Part shown: piece after piece, positions 52,649 to 60,578 of the stretch
How the letters are laid out: each line of letters starts with the position of its first letter
Position numbering within the stretch: the stretch's first letter is position 1
NCBI RefSeq assembly: GCF_003206695.1
Contig: NZ_PZJN01000010.1
Coordinates: 97,072 to 161,071 of the forward strand
DNA length: 64,000 nt
Direction: 5' to 3'
Source of the DNA: Salinicola halophyticus
Lineage (GTDB): Bacteria > Pseudomonadota > Gammaproteobacteria > Pseudomonadales > Halomonadaceae
Position numbers and translations under genes: made by a program
Notes under the pieces: generated by a model
Databases searched by the model: none
The model's input: the letters and a program-made list of their open reading frames with translations, nothing else
What the model was told of the DNA's origin: nothing

Positions 52649-52756
52649 GTTAATAAAGCCCCGGCAAGGCGACTGAGAGGCTCAGCCGCACAATCATGGG
52701 ATAATACCATTTCAGGGGCTTCAAAGGCAGGCGTTGACGCGCTTTGAGCGGGTTTT

Positions 52757-53188
52757 CTACGTCGCTTCGGGTATCGCCACTACCAGCGGCCCCAGTCGCT
52801 CCGCCCATTCGCCCGTCATCGGGATCACCTGGGCGCTCTGCTGATCGAGCAGCACGAAGGTCAACGAGGCCGCCACCACCAGCTCGCCGCTGCCGACGTG
52901 AGTGATCCGATGCCCGACGACACCGCTGCGGCCGCCGATTCTAGTCAGGCAGGTCTCGACCTCGAGATCGTCGTTCATCACCGCCGCCCGGCGGTAATCG
53001 ATGTTGAGATTGACCGCGACCAGCGCCACGCCCTGGGCCAGCCCCTCGGCGAATTCGGGATGGGCATCGACGTAGGCCCAGCGCCCCTCCTCGAGAAATT
53101 CCAGATAGCGGGCATGATTGACGTGGCCGTAGCCATCGAGATGGAAGCCGCGAACGCGGACAGCGGTCACGGTAGTGCGTGAATCCAT
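52757..53188 (-). CDS. 4HBT-family acyl-CoA thioesterase
   Basis: A 143-residue hot-dog fold protein. The 4-hydroxybenzoyl-CoA thioesterase pattern is FHLDGYGHVNHARYLEFLEEGRWAYVDAH, with the catalytic-type Asp in LDGYGHVN, and the back strands are VAVNLNIDYRRAAVMNDDLEVETCLTRIG and RITHVGSGELVVAASLTFVLLD. It probably hydrolyses short or medium acyl-CoA. AGGAGAGG lies about seven bases before the ATG at 53188. The frame continues upstream through a heptamer repeat to 53317, but without a ribosome site there. Confidence 0.87.
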   Translation of the reverse strand: MDSRTTVTAVRVRGFHLDGYGHVNHARYLEFLEEGRWAYVDAHPEFAEGLAQGVALVAVNLNIDYRRAAVMNDDLEVETCLTRIGGRSGVVGHRITHVGSGELVVAASLTFVLLDQQSAQVIPMTGEWAERLGPLVVAIPEAT

Positions 53189-53225
53189 GGAAGCCTCTCC
53201 TGGTTGGGCGCAAGGTTTTGACGTC

Positions 53226-53281
53226 GCTCGTCGCTCGTAGCTCGTAGCTCGTAGCTCGTAGCTCGTAGCTCGTAGCTCGTA
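53226..53281. repeat. Heptanucleotide microsatellite, eight copies
   Basis: One GCTCGTC followed by seven identical GCTCGTA units runs without interruption from 53226 to 53281. It lies 38 bases upstream of the thioesterase start (minus strand), in the divergent region shared with rdgC. Because seven is not a multiple of three, any frame through it shifts with each gain or loss of a copy. Perfect copies imply active slippage. Confidence 0.95.
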
Positions 53282-53393
53282 GCCAAAAACATACGCCCGT
53301 TTGAAACAGGCGCGCAAATATCAAAGGTCCATCTCGGTAGTAACAGCTGGGTCATTTCGCCATAATATGCCTCCTTTCAAACGGAACTGGCGC

Positions 53394-54320
53394 ATGTGGT
53401 TCAAGCATTGTCATCTGTATCGCTGCCATGACGTCGAGGTCCTCTCGCTAGAGGATCTGGAAACCGCATTGGCAGAATTCGCATTTCGCCCCGTCTCCCC
53501 GCGCGAGGCACGGCGGGTCGGCTGGAGTGCACCGGCAGGCCGTCGCAGCGAACAGCGCGCGCATGAAATCCAGGGCCATCGGCTGCTGTCGATGCTGCGC
53601 CAGGAACGCCTGCTGCCGGCCGCGGTGATCAACGACGAAGTCAACGAACGCAGCGAGGAGCGCGAACAGGCCGAGGGCCAGCCGCTGTCACGGCGCGAAC
53701 GTCAACTGCTCAAGGAGCAGGTGATGGAGGAACTACTGCCGCAGGCTTTCACCCGCACCCAGCGGGTCGAACTGTGGTGGGACACTCGCAAGCGCCTGAT
53801 CGGCATCAACGCGTCCAGCCGCAAGCGCGCCGAAGAAGTGCTGGACCTGCTGCGTCAGTCGCTGGGTTCGCTCAAGGTCACTCCCCTGGCGACTAAAACG
53901 CCGCCGGCACGGGGGATGACCCAGTGGCTGAGCGATCCGGCCAGCCGCCCCGCCAGCCTGTTGCTGGGCGACCAGGTCGAGTTGCGCGCCGCCGAGGACG
54001 ACGGCGTGCTGCGCGCCCGCAAGGTCGATCTCGACAGCGAGGAGATTCAGTCGCTGCTCGAGAACGGGCGCCAGGCGAGCCAGCTGAGCCTGGGGAGCGA
54101 AGGCCAGCTTCGCGTCATGCTGCACGACGATCTGGCGCTCAAGTCGCTGCAGTTCGACGACGCGCTGCTGGACGAAGCCAGCCAGAGCGACAGCGGAGAG
54201 GACCCGATCGTGAGTCTGGAGACGGACTTCGCGCTGATGTCGCAGACGCTTTCCACCTTCGTCGACCAACTCATCGAATGGCTGGGCGGTGAAGCCGACC
54301 CGGCAACGCCGACACCATGA
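53394..54320 (+). CDS. rdgC: Recombination-associated protein RdgC
   Basis: A 308-residue RdgC, a ring-shaped DNA-binding protein that limits RecA loading and associates with the nucleoid. The start MWFKHCHLYRC matches the family start (MWFKN). The region EVLSLEDLETALAEFAFRPVSPREARRVGWSAPAG, ERQLLKEQVMEELLPQAFTRTQRVELWWD and LGSLKVTPLATKTPPARGMTQWLSDP are diagnostic. The frame extends to 53301, but the family start fixes 53394; the ribosome site there is weak. The stop overlaps the acyltransferase start as ATGA (54317-54320). Confidence 0.95.
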   Translation: MWFKHCHLYRCHDVEVLSLEDLETALAEFAFRPVSPREARRVGWSAPAGRRSEQRAHEIQGHRLLSMLRQERLLPAAVINDEVNERSEEREQAEGQPLSRRERQLLKEQVMEELLPQAFTRTQRVELWWDTRKRLIGINASSRKRAEEVLDLLRQSLGSLKVTPLATKTPPARGMTQWLSDPASRPASLLLGDQVELRAAEDDGVLRARKVDLDSEEIQSLLENGRQASQLSLGSEGQLRVMLHDDLALKSLQFDDALLDEASQSDSGEDPIVSLETDFALMSQTLSTFVDQLIEWLGGEADPATPTP

Positions 54321-55597
54321 CGCCACGATCCAATACCGACAACAATACCGTGCCCGGTAACGATGCCGTAAACGGCAGCGGCGCCGTGACCGACGCCAAG
54401 CCTTCGGTGACCGCTAACCAACATAGCGCCGAAGCGGCGATCGATCTCGATCGCTTCGCCGACATTCGCCCCTATCACGACGAAGAGGTCGAAGCCGTAC
54501 TGGCCCGACTGGCGCATGACAGCGAGCTGCTGGATGCGATCACCCGCTTTCGTCTGCCGCGGCTAGCCCGTTTCGCCCCGCCATTGGCGCGGGCATTGGC
54601 GAGCTTTCGGCTCCAGCGCGAGATGCGCGGCGTCAAGACCGTGCGCGATCTTCAGCTGCGTATTGCCGACTACATGGCCCACATGATCAGCCACTCCACC
54701 CGCGGCTTCACGGTCGAGGGACTGGATCGGCTGGATGCGAATCAGGCCTACCTGTTCATCGGCAATCACCGCGATATCGCCATGGACCCGGCCTTCGTCA
54801 ACTACGCGCTGTACAGCGAAGGCCACGACACCGTGCGCATCGCCATCGGTGACAACCTACTGCAGAAGCCCTTCGTCACCGACCTGATGCGGCTCAACAA
54901 GAGCTTCATCGTGCCGCGTTCGGCCAAGGGCAAACGCGCGATGCTGGCGGCGTATCAGTCGCTATCGGGCTATATCCGCCATTCGATCACCGACGACAAC
55001 CACTCGGTGTGGATGGCGCAGCGCGAGGGCCGGGCCAAGGACGGCATCGATCGAACCGACAGCGCCATCGTCAAGATGCTGTGCATGGCACGACGCCTGG
55101 AAGAAGGCGACAGCGACATCGGCCAGGCCGTGCAGGAACTCAAGATCGTGCCGGTCTCGATCAGCTACGAGTACGACCCCTGCGCGATCAACAAGGCCCG
55201 CGAGCTGCACGCCAAGGAGACCGACGGCGCCTACCAGAAAGTGGAGTTCGAGGATATCTTTTCGATCGTCGCCGGCATCACCGGCGACAAGGGGCGCGTC
55301 AAGCTCAAGTTCGGCACGCCGCTCTCCAGCGATTTCGAAAGCGCCGACCAGGTCGCCGAAGAGATCGACCGCCAGGTGCTGGAAAATTACCCGACCTTTC
55401 CCAGCCATCAACTGGCACTGGCGGAAACCGGCCTGGCGCCGGAGCTGGTCGACCTTTCAGGCGTCACCCCGGAAGACCGCGAGCGCTTTCAGACCCAGCT
55501 GGCCGCCGTCCCCGATGCGCTGCGCCACTGGTGGCTGCTGCAGTACGCCAACCCGATTCTGAATCGGGCCGGAAAAGCGCACAGCCGCGACGCCTGA
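54317..55597 (+). CDS. Glycerol-phosphate acyltransferase (PlsC-like) family protein
   Basis: A 426-residue protein. Residues 1-45 are a polar low-complexity extension. The acyltransferase domain contains LFIGNHRDIAMDPAFVNYALYSEG (motif I), DNLLQKPFVTDLMRLNKSFIVPRS (motif II region), VWMAQREGRAKDGIDRTD (motif III) and VPVSISYEYDP (motif IV). Motif I has five residues between His and Asp rather than the usual HX4D, which may be a subfamily trait. It would acylate lysophosphatidate or a related lipid at the inner membrane. It is coupled to rdgC by an ATGA overlap. Confidence 0.87.
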   Translation: MTPRSNTDNNTVPGNDAVNGSGAVTDAKPSVTANQHSAEAAIDLDRFADIRPYHDEEVEAVLARLAHDSELLDAITRFRLPRLARFAPPLARALASFRLQREMRGVKTVRDLQLRIADYMAHMISHSTRGFTVEGLDRLDANQAYLFIGNHRDIAMDPAFVNYALYSEGHDTVRIAIGDNLLQKPFVTDLMRLNKSFIVPRSAKGKRAMLAAYQSLSGYIRHSITDDNHSVWMAQREGRAKDGIDRTDSAIVKMLCMARRLEEGDSDIGQAVQELKIVPVSISYEYDPCAINKARELHAKETDGAYQKVEFEDIFSIVAGITGDKGRVKLKFGTPLSSDFESADQVAEEIDRQVLENYPTFPSHQLALAETGLAPELVDLSGVTPEDRERFQTQLAAVPDALRHWWLLQYANPILNRAGKAHSRDA

Positions 55598-55644
55598 GCG
55601 CCGCTATGCCCTCCGGCACACGCGGTTGAGTTCAGACAGCCCTA

Positions 55645-55673
55645 CCGCCATCGCCCCGCGATGGCGGTTTTTT
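55645..55673 (+). terminator. Terminator of the rdgC-acyltransferase operon
   Basis: A perfect 9-bp stem (CCGCCATCG / CGATGGCGG) with a five-base loop spans 55645-55667, followed by six T. It lies 48 bases after the stop. Confidence 0.95.
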
Positions 55674-55752
55674 ATGGGCGCTCGGTAAGTGGCGACGGAA
55701 GAACCTCGATGGCGATGAAACAACATTGGTACCCCCGAGCGACCGCACGGGG

Positions 55753-55807
55753 CGATGAAAAACGTTCGTGACGACGAAAAACGTTCGTGACGATAAAACG
55801 TTCGTGA
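55753..55807. repeat. Tandem repeat, 17-19-bp unit, three copies
   Basis: Units at 55753 and 55772 (19 bases) and 55791 (17 bases) follow CGATGAAAAACGTTCGTGA. Each contains the 6-base palindrome AACGTT. The array sits in the gap between the acyltransferase terminator and the stop of the leftward trkH gene, in the latter's 3' region. Confidence 0.87.
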
Positions 55808-55819
55808 CGATGACAGATG

Positions 55820-57271
55820 TCACTTGCGCCAGAAGAACGGTGTCATCAGTACCAGCACGGTGAGGATCTCGAGTCGACCCATCAGCATGCCGACGGAGAG
55901 TAGCCACTTGGCGGCATCCGGCAGCGAGGCGAAGTTGCCGGCGGGGCCGATCGTATTTCCCAGCCCCGGGCCGACGTTGGCCAGCGCCGTGGCCGCCCCG
56001 GTAATCGCGGTGACCATGTCGAGCCCCAGCGCGGCCAGCGCCAGCGCCAGCACCGCCACGGTCAGAAAGAAGAAGAACGAGAAGGCCATGACCGCCCGCA
56101 CCACTTCGTCGTTGAGCGGGCGACCGTTGTAACGCTGAGCGAACACGCCGCTGGGGTGCACCAGGTAGCGCAGCTGATTGGCCAGCAGCATGCCGCCGAT
56201 CTGAAAGCGGAAAATCTTCATGCCGCCGCTGGTCGAACCGCTGCAGCCGCCGATGAAAGTAATGAAGAAGAACGTGGTGACCGCCAGCGGCCCCCACTGG
56301 GTGTAGTCCGCGCTGGCGTAGCCGGTGGTCGTTACCACCGAAATCACGTTGAAGGCGACATTCGTCAACGCCTCGAAAGGCGCGTCCGAGAACGCCAGCA
56401 CCCGATAGAGCGTCAGCGCCGTGATAACCATGATCAACAGCCCGACCAGACCGCGCACCTGCTGGTCCTCCCACAGCGCGCCCCGGCTATCGCGTAGTAG
56501 ACGAATATAGAGCACGAACGGCAGCGCGCCGCCGAGCATGAACAGACAGCCCAGCCACAGGATCAGCGGCTGATCGTGGTAGATACCGAACGACGCGTCG
56601 TAGTTGGCGAAGCCGCCGGTGGAAACCGAACTCATGGCGTGCACGACGGCATCCAGCATGCCCATACCCGCCAGCCGGTAGCTCAGAATCGCGGCCAGGG
56701 TCAGCCCGAGATAGATAAAGGTCGAGGCCTTGGCGATACCGCCGGCCCGCGGCAGTACCTTGTCCGACCAGTCGGAGGATTCGGTCTGGAACAGCCGCAT
56801 GCCGCCGACCTTCAGAAACGGCAGGATTGCGATCGCCATCACGATGATCCCGATACCGCCCAGCCACTGCATCAGCCCGCGCCAGAGTTTTAACCCATCC
56901 GACAGATTATCGATGCCGGAGAGCACGGTGGAGCCGGTGGTGGTGATCGCCGAGACCGACTCGAACACCGCATCGGTGAACGACAGCTGCGGCGCCCCCA
57001 GCACCAGCGGCAGGCTGGCAAAGGCGCTGATCACCGCCCAGCTCGACGTGGTCAGGATGAACATGTGGCGCGTCTTCAACTCGACCGACGTGCGCCAGGT
57101 CCAGATCAGCAGAGAACTCGAGACGATCGCTACCAACCCCATCGACTTGAGAAACGCCCACAGATCGGGATCGCTTTCCAACCCCAGCATGATCACCGGC
57201 GGCACCATGAACAGCGCCAATACGATCAACAGCAGCGCCAGAATCTTGAAAATCGGCTTGGCGTCTTGCAA
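55820..57271 (-). CDS. trkH: TrkH-family potassium uptake protein
   Basis: A 483-residue membrane protein of the Trk/Ktr channel family. The four selectivity-filter loops are visible: SAITTTGSTVLSG, SVSTGGFANYD, SVVTTTGYASADY and GGCSGSTSGGMKIFR. It takes up potassium with the cytoplasmic TrkA regulator, which is not in this window. Potassium uptake is a first response to osmotic upshift in halophiles. The C-terminal end WLLSVGMLMGRLEILTVLVL is typical. The gene is monocistronic, with a tandem repeat just beyond its stop. TrkH and TrkI types are not distinguished here. Confidence 0.95.
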   Translation of the reverse strand: MQDAKPIFKILALLLIVLALFMVPPVIMLGLESDPDLWAFLKSMGLVAIVSSSLLIWTWRTSVELKTRHMFILTTSSWAVISAFASLPLVLGAPQLSFTDAVFESVSAITTTGSTVLSGIDNLSDGLKLWRGLMQWLGGIGIIVMAIAILPFLKVGGMRLFQTESSDWSDKVLPRAGGIAKASTFIYLGLTLAAILSYRLAGMGMLDAVVHAMSSVSTGGFANYDASFGIYHDQPLILWLGCLFMLGGALPFVLYIRLLRDSRGALWEDQQVRGLVGLLIMVITALTLYRVLAFSDAPFEALTNVAFNVISVVTTTGYASADYTQWGPLAVTTFFFITFIGGCSGSTSGGMKIFRFQIGGMLLANQLRYLVHPSGVFAQRYNGRPLNDEVVRAVMAFSFFFFLTVAVLALALAALGLDMVTAITGAATALANVGPGLGNTIGPAGNFASLPDAAKWLLSVGMLMGRLEILTVLVLMTPFFWRK

Positions 57272-57538
57272 GACTTCCTCCTGATCCCATTACCGTTCGG
57301 CTGTTATCGCCGCGACGAGCCGAATGAACCGCAGCGATGATAGGCCATCCCGACGCGCAAGACACGACCCGGACACCATTTGTTATCGATACGCCTTGCT
57401 CGAGACTGGCGGCAAAAAGCCGCCAGAAGCCGCCGAAAGCCACGGACCGAATCCGCTCTGGGCCCGCAGCGAGATATGCTATGGTGGCGCCAATCATCAC
57501 CGCCGAACATGACCCGACAAGCACGAGAGGAAAACCCC

Positions 57539-57823
57539 ATGAGTTCCGCTTCGGAAATGCAGAAGACCCGCGTCATTCAGGAGCTTCGCGCCTTCATCAA
57601 GAAACTGCTGCAGGAACCCGGCATTCTCGAGAACTCGCTGACCATCGCCAAGCGCCATTCCGACGGCAGCAACGACGCCACGGCCTGGGCGACCATCGCC
57701 AACGAGATTTCGGATACCACCAGCGTGCATATCCCGGAAGACCCCGCCGAGCATTCGGAAGCGGATCGACTGTTTCTGGAGGTGTTGCGGGAAGTGGTGG
57801 GGGAAGAAAAGGCACTTTACTGA
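57539..57823 (+). CDS. Small hypothetical protein
   Basis: A 94-residue soluble protein: SSASEMQKTRVIQELRAFIKKLLQEPGILENSLTIAKRHSDGSNDATAWATIANEISDTTSVHIPEDPAEHSEADRLFLEVLRE is the general run in pieces, with an amphipathic N-terminal helix. No cysteine or membrane segment is present. AGAGGA lies 7-8 bases before the ATG at 57539, and the frame extends to 57380 without support. No family is recognised. It lies between divergent trkH and convergent pilA. Confidence 0.72.
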   Translation: MSSASEMQKTRVIQELRAFIKKLLQEPGILENSLTIAKRHSDGSNDATAWATIANEISDTTSVHIPEDPAEHSEADRLFLEVLREVVGEEKALY

Positions 57824-57855
57824 GTTGTAAGAATGAAGCTGTAAGAGAGAAGAGA

Positions 57856-57879
57856 AAGAAGGCCGGCGAGTGCCGGCCT
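57856..57879. terminator. Terminator between pilA and the small hypothetical gene
   Basis: An 8-bp stem (AGGCCGGC / GCCGGCCT) with a GAGT loop spans 57860-57879, five bases beyond the pilA stop on the minus strand. The minus-strand continuation is TTCTTTCTCT. On the plus side it is AT-rich, so it may act both ways. Confidence 0.8.
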
Positions 57880-57884
57880 AATAA

Positions 57885-58391
57885 TTATTCAGCCGTGGAG
57901 GTACAACTACTTGCGTATTGTGCCTTTACAGATGTTTCGCACTCCCACCGTCCTGTTTCGGGGTCATATTTATATTCGACAGTGTCTCCATTAATGTTGG
58001 AGTTCGCGGTTACCGCTTTTCCTGTCGTATCTTTTCCAGAACCGAAGGTGTAAATGGCAGTAGCCTCGTCGGCGTCGCTACTCCATTTTCCTTCCGTAAT
58101 CGCGCCGTACGACCCTTGGGTCGTAATTCCTAAACCGTCAGCGCCTGAAGTAACACCAGCGTCTGTAGTGGCGATTGTGTACGCTTCACCTCTATCGACT
58201 TGCTGCTGAATACTGATCTTGGCACCACCAAGCAAGCTATGAGCTTCCGAGAACTGCGACCGTGCGACATAATTCTGATATTGCGGAATCGCGATGGCGG
58301 CGAGAATGCCGATGATCGCGACGACGATCATGAGTTCGATCAGGGTGAAGCCGCCCTGCCGGCGTGACATATTCTTTCGTGTTTGCTGCAT
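57885..58391 (-). CDS. pilA: Type IV major pilin
   Basis: A 168-residue type IVa prepilin. The leader of 14 residues ends in GG, and the mature protein starts [22 protein letters not shown] with Glu at +5, as needed for PilD cleavage and pilus assembly. The C-terminal disulfide loop is Cys151 to Cys163 ([13 protein letters not shown]). The frame extends to 58634, but GGGA lies six to eight bases before the ATG at 58391; an ATG at 58370 is also possible. The mature region is rich in Thr, Ser, Asp and Gly. It is transcribed away from pilBCD. Confidence 0.94.
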   Translation of the reverse strand: MQQTRKNMSRRQGGFTLIELMIVVAIIGILAAIAIPQYQNYVARSQFSEAHSLLGGAKISIQQQVDRGEAYTIATTDAGVTSGADGLGITTQGSYGAITEGKWSSDADEATAIYTFGSGKDTTGKAVTANSNINGDTVEYKYDPETGRWECETSVKAQYASSCTSTAE

Positions 58392-58786
58392 CGTGGTTCC
58401 CTGCCTTGCTGTTGTTGGATTGATCGCTGAATCGATCGATGAATCGTTCGTTGAGTCAACCGTTGAGCCAAGTGCCGAGCCGCTCGACGTGATCCCTTTC
58501 GTCACACCCGCCGCGCGCCCCGAATTTTGCGTTCCGCCCGCCTGCCTTGCTCGAGCCTGAGAGCCCCGTCGAATCCGCCCGAGCCGCTCTAACCCTGCAC
58601 ACGCGCCGATACGTAAAATTACCTTCAGTGACACTACAGTCGCGTTATCGGCCGATTGCGAAGAATACTTAAAGAAAAAAAGCCGTTCGCCGATAGCAGC
58701 ATCATTGGAGACGGTAAGGATCGACTTTTCAGGCTTCGATCGACCGCCTGCCCGTTCGTCAGCCAGTCAGCCGGGGCCCTATTCCC
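58392..58786. other. Intergenic region between divergent pilA and pilB
   Basis: 395 bases with no supported gene. It must carry the promoters for pilA and for pilBCD. A 12-bp degenerate repeat occupies 58422-58481. I did not find a clear sigma-54 site (GG-N10-GC) for pilA. A stretch of A at 58673-58681 makes the pilB side AT-rich. Confidence 0.6.
58422..58481. repeat. Degenerate 12-bp tandem repeat upstream of pilA
   Basis: Five adjacent 12-base units start at 58422, 58434, 58446, 58458 and 58470, from GATCGCTGAATC and GATCGATGAATC to more diverged AAGTGCCGAGCC. They lie 31 to 90 bases upstream of the pilA start, in the leader or promoter. Similarity fades progressively along the array, as if copies were added at the pilA-proximal end. 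Confidence 0.75.
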
Positions 58787-60514
58787 ATGCCGGACGTCAT
58801 CACCTCGCGCGCCCAGAGCAGCCTCGCTCAGCGCTTTATCGAACATCGCCTGATCGGCGCGGCGGACTGCGAGCAAGCGTTCCGTGAAGCGGCCGACAAA
58901 CAACTGACGCTGCTGGAGTTCCTGGTTCGCGAAGGCCGGATCGATGCCCGCGAGGCCGGTATTCTGGCCGCCCGCGAATACGGTTTGCCGTTCATGGACC
59001 TGAAGGACGTCGACTGGGACAAGCTGCCGGTCATCGAACCGGTGGCGGACAAGGTCATCCGCCGCTTCCAGGTGCTACCGCTGGCCCGCGACGATCGCCG
59101 CCTCACGGTGGCGATCGCTTTCCCCGCCACGTTGGCGAGCCTCGACGAGCTGCAGTTCACCACCGGTCTGGCGATCGAAGGCGTGCTGGTGCCGTTCGAT
59201 CAGCTGGAACGGACGCTGGCCAAACGCTATCAGCACCACGAGACCTCCGGCATGCTGGAAGCGCTGGGGGAAGCCAGCGACTCGCTGACGCTGGACACCA
59301 GTGAGGCGGATCTGGCGAGTGAAGCCGCGGCGTTCGACAAGGGCGGCGAGGACGACGAGCCGGTGGTGCGCTTCGTCAACAAGATCCTGCGCGACGCCAT
59401 CCATCGCGGCGCGTCCGACATCCACTTCGAGCCCTACGAATCCAGCTACCGGATTCGCTTTCGCGTCGACGGCATGCTGATCGAGATCGCCCGGCCGCCG
59501 CTCAACCTCCGCACCCGCCTGGCCGCACGGCTCAAGGTCATGGCGCGGCTGGATATCTCCGAGCGCCGCTTGCCGCAGGATGGCGCGATGAAGATCCGAC
59601 TCGATGCCAATCGGGCCATCGATTTCCGCGTCAATACGCTGCCGACCGTATTCGGCGAGAAGATCGTGCTGCGCCTGCTGGATGCCCGGACCGCCAGCTT
59701 CGGTATCGATGCACTGGGCTTCGCGCCGGACCAACGGCGGCTATTCGAAGCCGCGCTGGCCGAACCCCAGGGCATGATTCTGGCCACCGGGCCGACGGGC
59801 AGTGGCAAGACAGTGACGCTCTACACCGGCATCAACCAGCTCAATACCGAGGAGCGCAATATTTCGACGGCCGAGGACCCGGTGGAGCTCAAGGTGCCCG
59901 GGGTCAATCAGGTCAACGTGCAGCCGCGTATCGGCCTCGACTTCGCCAGCGCCCTGCGCGCCTTCCTGCGCCAGGATCCGGACGTGGTGATGGTCGGCGA
60001 GATCCGCGATCTGGAGACCGCCGAGATCGCGGTCAAGGCAGCCCAGACCGGCCACCTGGTGCTGTCGACGCTGCATACCAACTCCGCCGCCGAGACGCTG
60101 ACGCGCCTGCGCAACATGGGGGTCGCGAGCTTCAATATCGCAAGCTCGGTGTCGCTGATCATTGCCCAGCGACTGGCGCGCCTGCTCTGTCCGCGCTGCA
60201 AGGCGCCGGCGGAAATTCCTCACGAGGTGCTGCGTCGGGAAGGCGTCTCACCGGAGAAGCTGGCAGACGCCACGCTCTACCGCGCCGTGGGCTGTGACCA
60301 CTGCACGCTGGGCTACAAGGGCCGCATCGGGATCTATGAAGTCGTGCCGGTGGACGATGCCATGAGCCAGTTGATCATGACCGACAGCCACGCCCTCGAA
60401 CTCGCCCGCGCAGCACGCACCGCCGGCTTTCCGGGGCTGCGCCAGAGTGGAATCGACAAGGTGCTCCAGGGCCTGACCAGCCTCGAAGAGATCAATCGCG
60501 TGACCACCGACTAG
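58787..60514 (+). CDS. pilB: Type IV pilus assembly ATPase PilB
   Basis: A 575-residue hexameric ATPase that drives pilus extension. Residues 1-170 are the GspE/PilB N-terminal domain (LIGAADCEQAFREAADKQLTLLEFLVREGRID). The Walker A GPTGSGKTVTLY is near residues 335-346 and Walker B DPDVVMVGEIRDLETAEIA near 398-415. The tetracysteine zinc site is CPRCK and CDHC near 467-507, followed by YKGRIGIYEVVP. It is the first gene of pilBCD; pilC follows 64 bases later. Confidence 0.96.
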   Translation: MPDVITSRAQSSLAQRFIEHRLIGAADCEQAFREAADKQLTLLEFLVREGRIDAREAGILAAREYGLPFMDLKDVDWDKLPVIEPVADKVIRRFQVLPLARDDRRLTVAIAFPATLASLDELQFTTGLAIEGVLVPFDQLERTLAKRYQHHETSGMLEALGEASDSLTLDTSEADLASEAAAFDKGGEDDEPVVRFVNKILRDAIHRGASDIHFEPYESSYRIRFRVDGMLIEIARPPLNLRTRLAARLKVMARLDISERRLPQDGAMKIRLDANRAIDFRVNTLPTVFGEKIVLRLLDARTASFGIDALGFAPDQRRLFEAALAEPQGMILATGPTGSGKTVTLYTGINQLNTEERNISTAEDPVELKVPGVNQVNVQPRIGLDFASALRAFLRQDPDVVMVGEIRDLETAEIAVKAAQTGHLVLSTLHTNSAAETLTRLRNMGVASFNIASSVSLIIAQRLARLLCPRCKAPAEIPHEVLRREGVSPEKLADATLYRAVGCDHCTLGYKGRIGIYEVVPVDDAMSQLIMTDSHALELARAARTAGFPGLRQSGIDKVLQGLTSLEEINRVTTD

Positions 60515-60578
60515 CCCATGCGCGGCCAGCGAAGGCCTCGCACCCCCTTTTCATCGATTCACTGTCAGGAACGCACGC

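Noticed and set aside
49656..52676. 1006-residue open frame opposite gyrA
   Set aside because: Antisense shadow of a certain gene; no ribosome site and no domain, composition typical of reversed GyrA codons.
53226..53281. CRISPR array
   Set aside because: The heptamers are contiguous with no spacers, and no cas genes are in the window. The same applies to the other tandem arrays.
53189..53317. N-terminal extension of the thioesterase through the heptamer repeat
   Set aside because: The upstream ATG has no ribosome site, whereas the ATG at 53188 has AGGAGAGG; the encoded ELRATSY repeats are a by-product of the heptamer.
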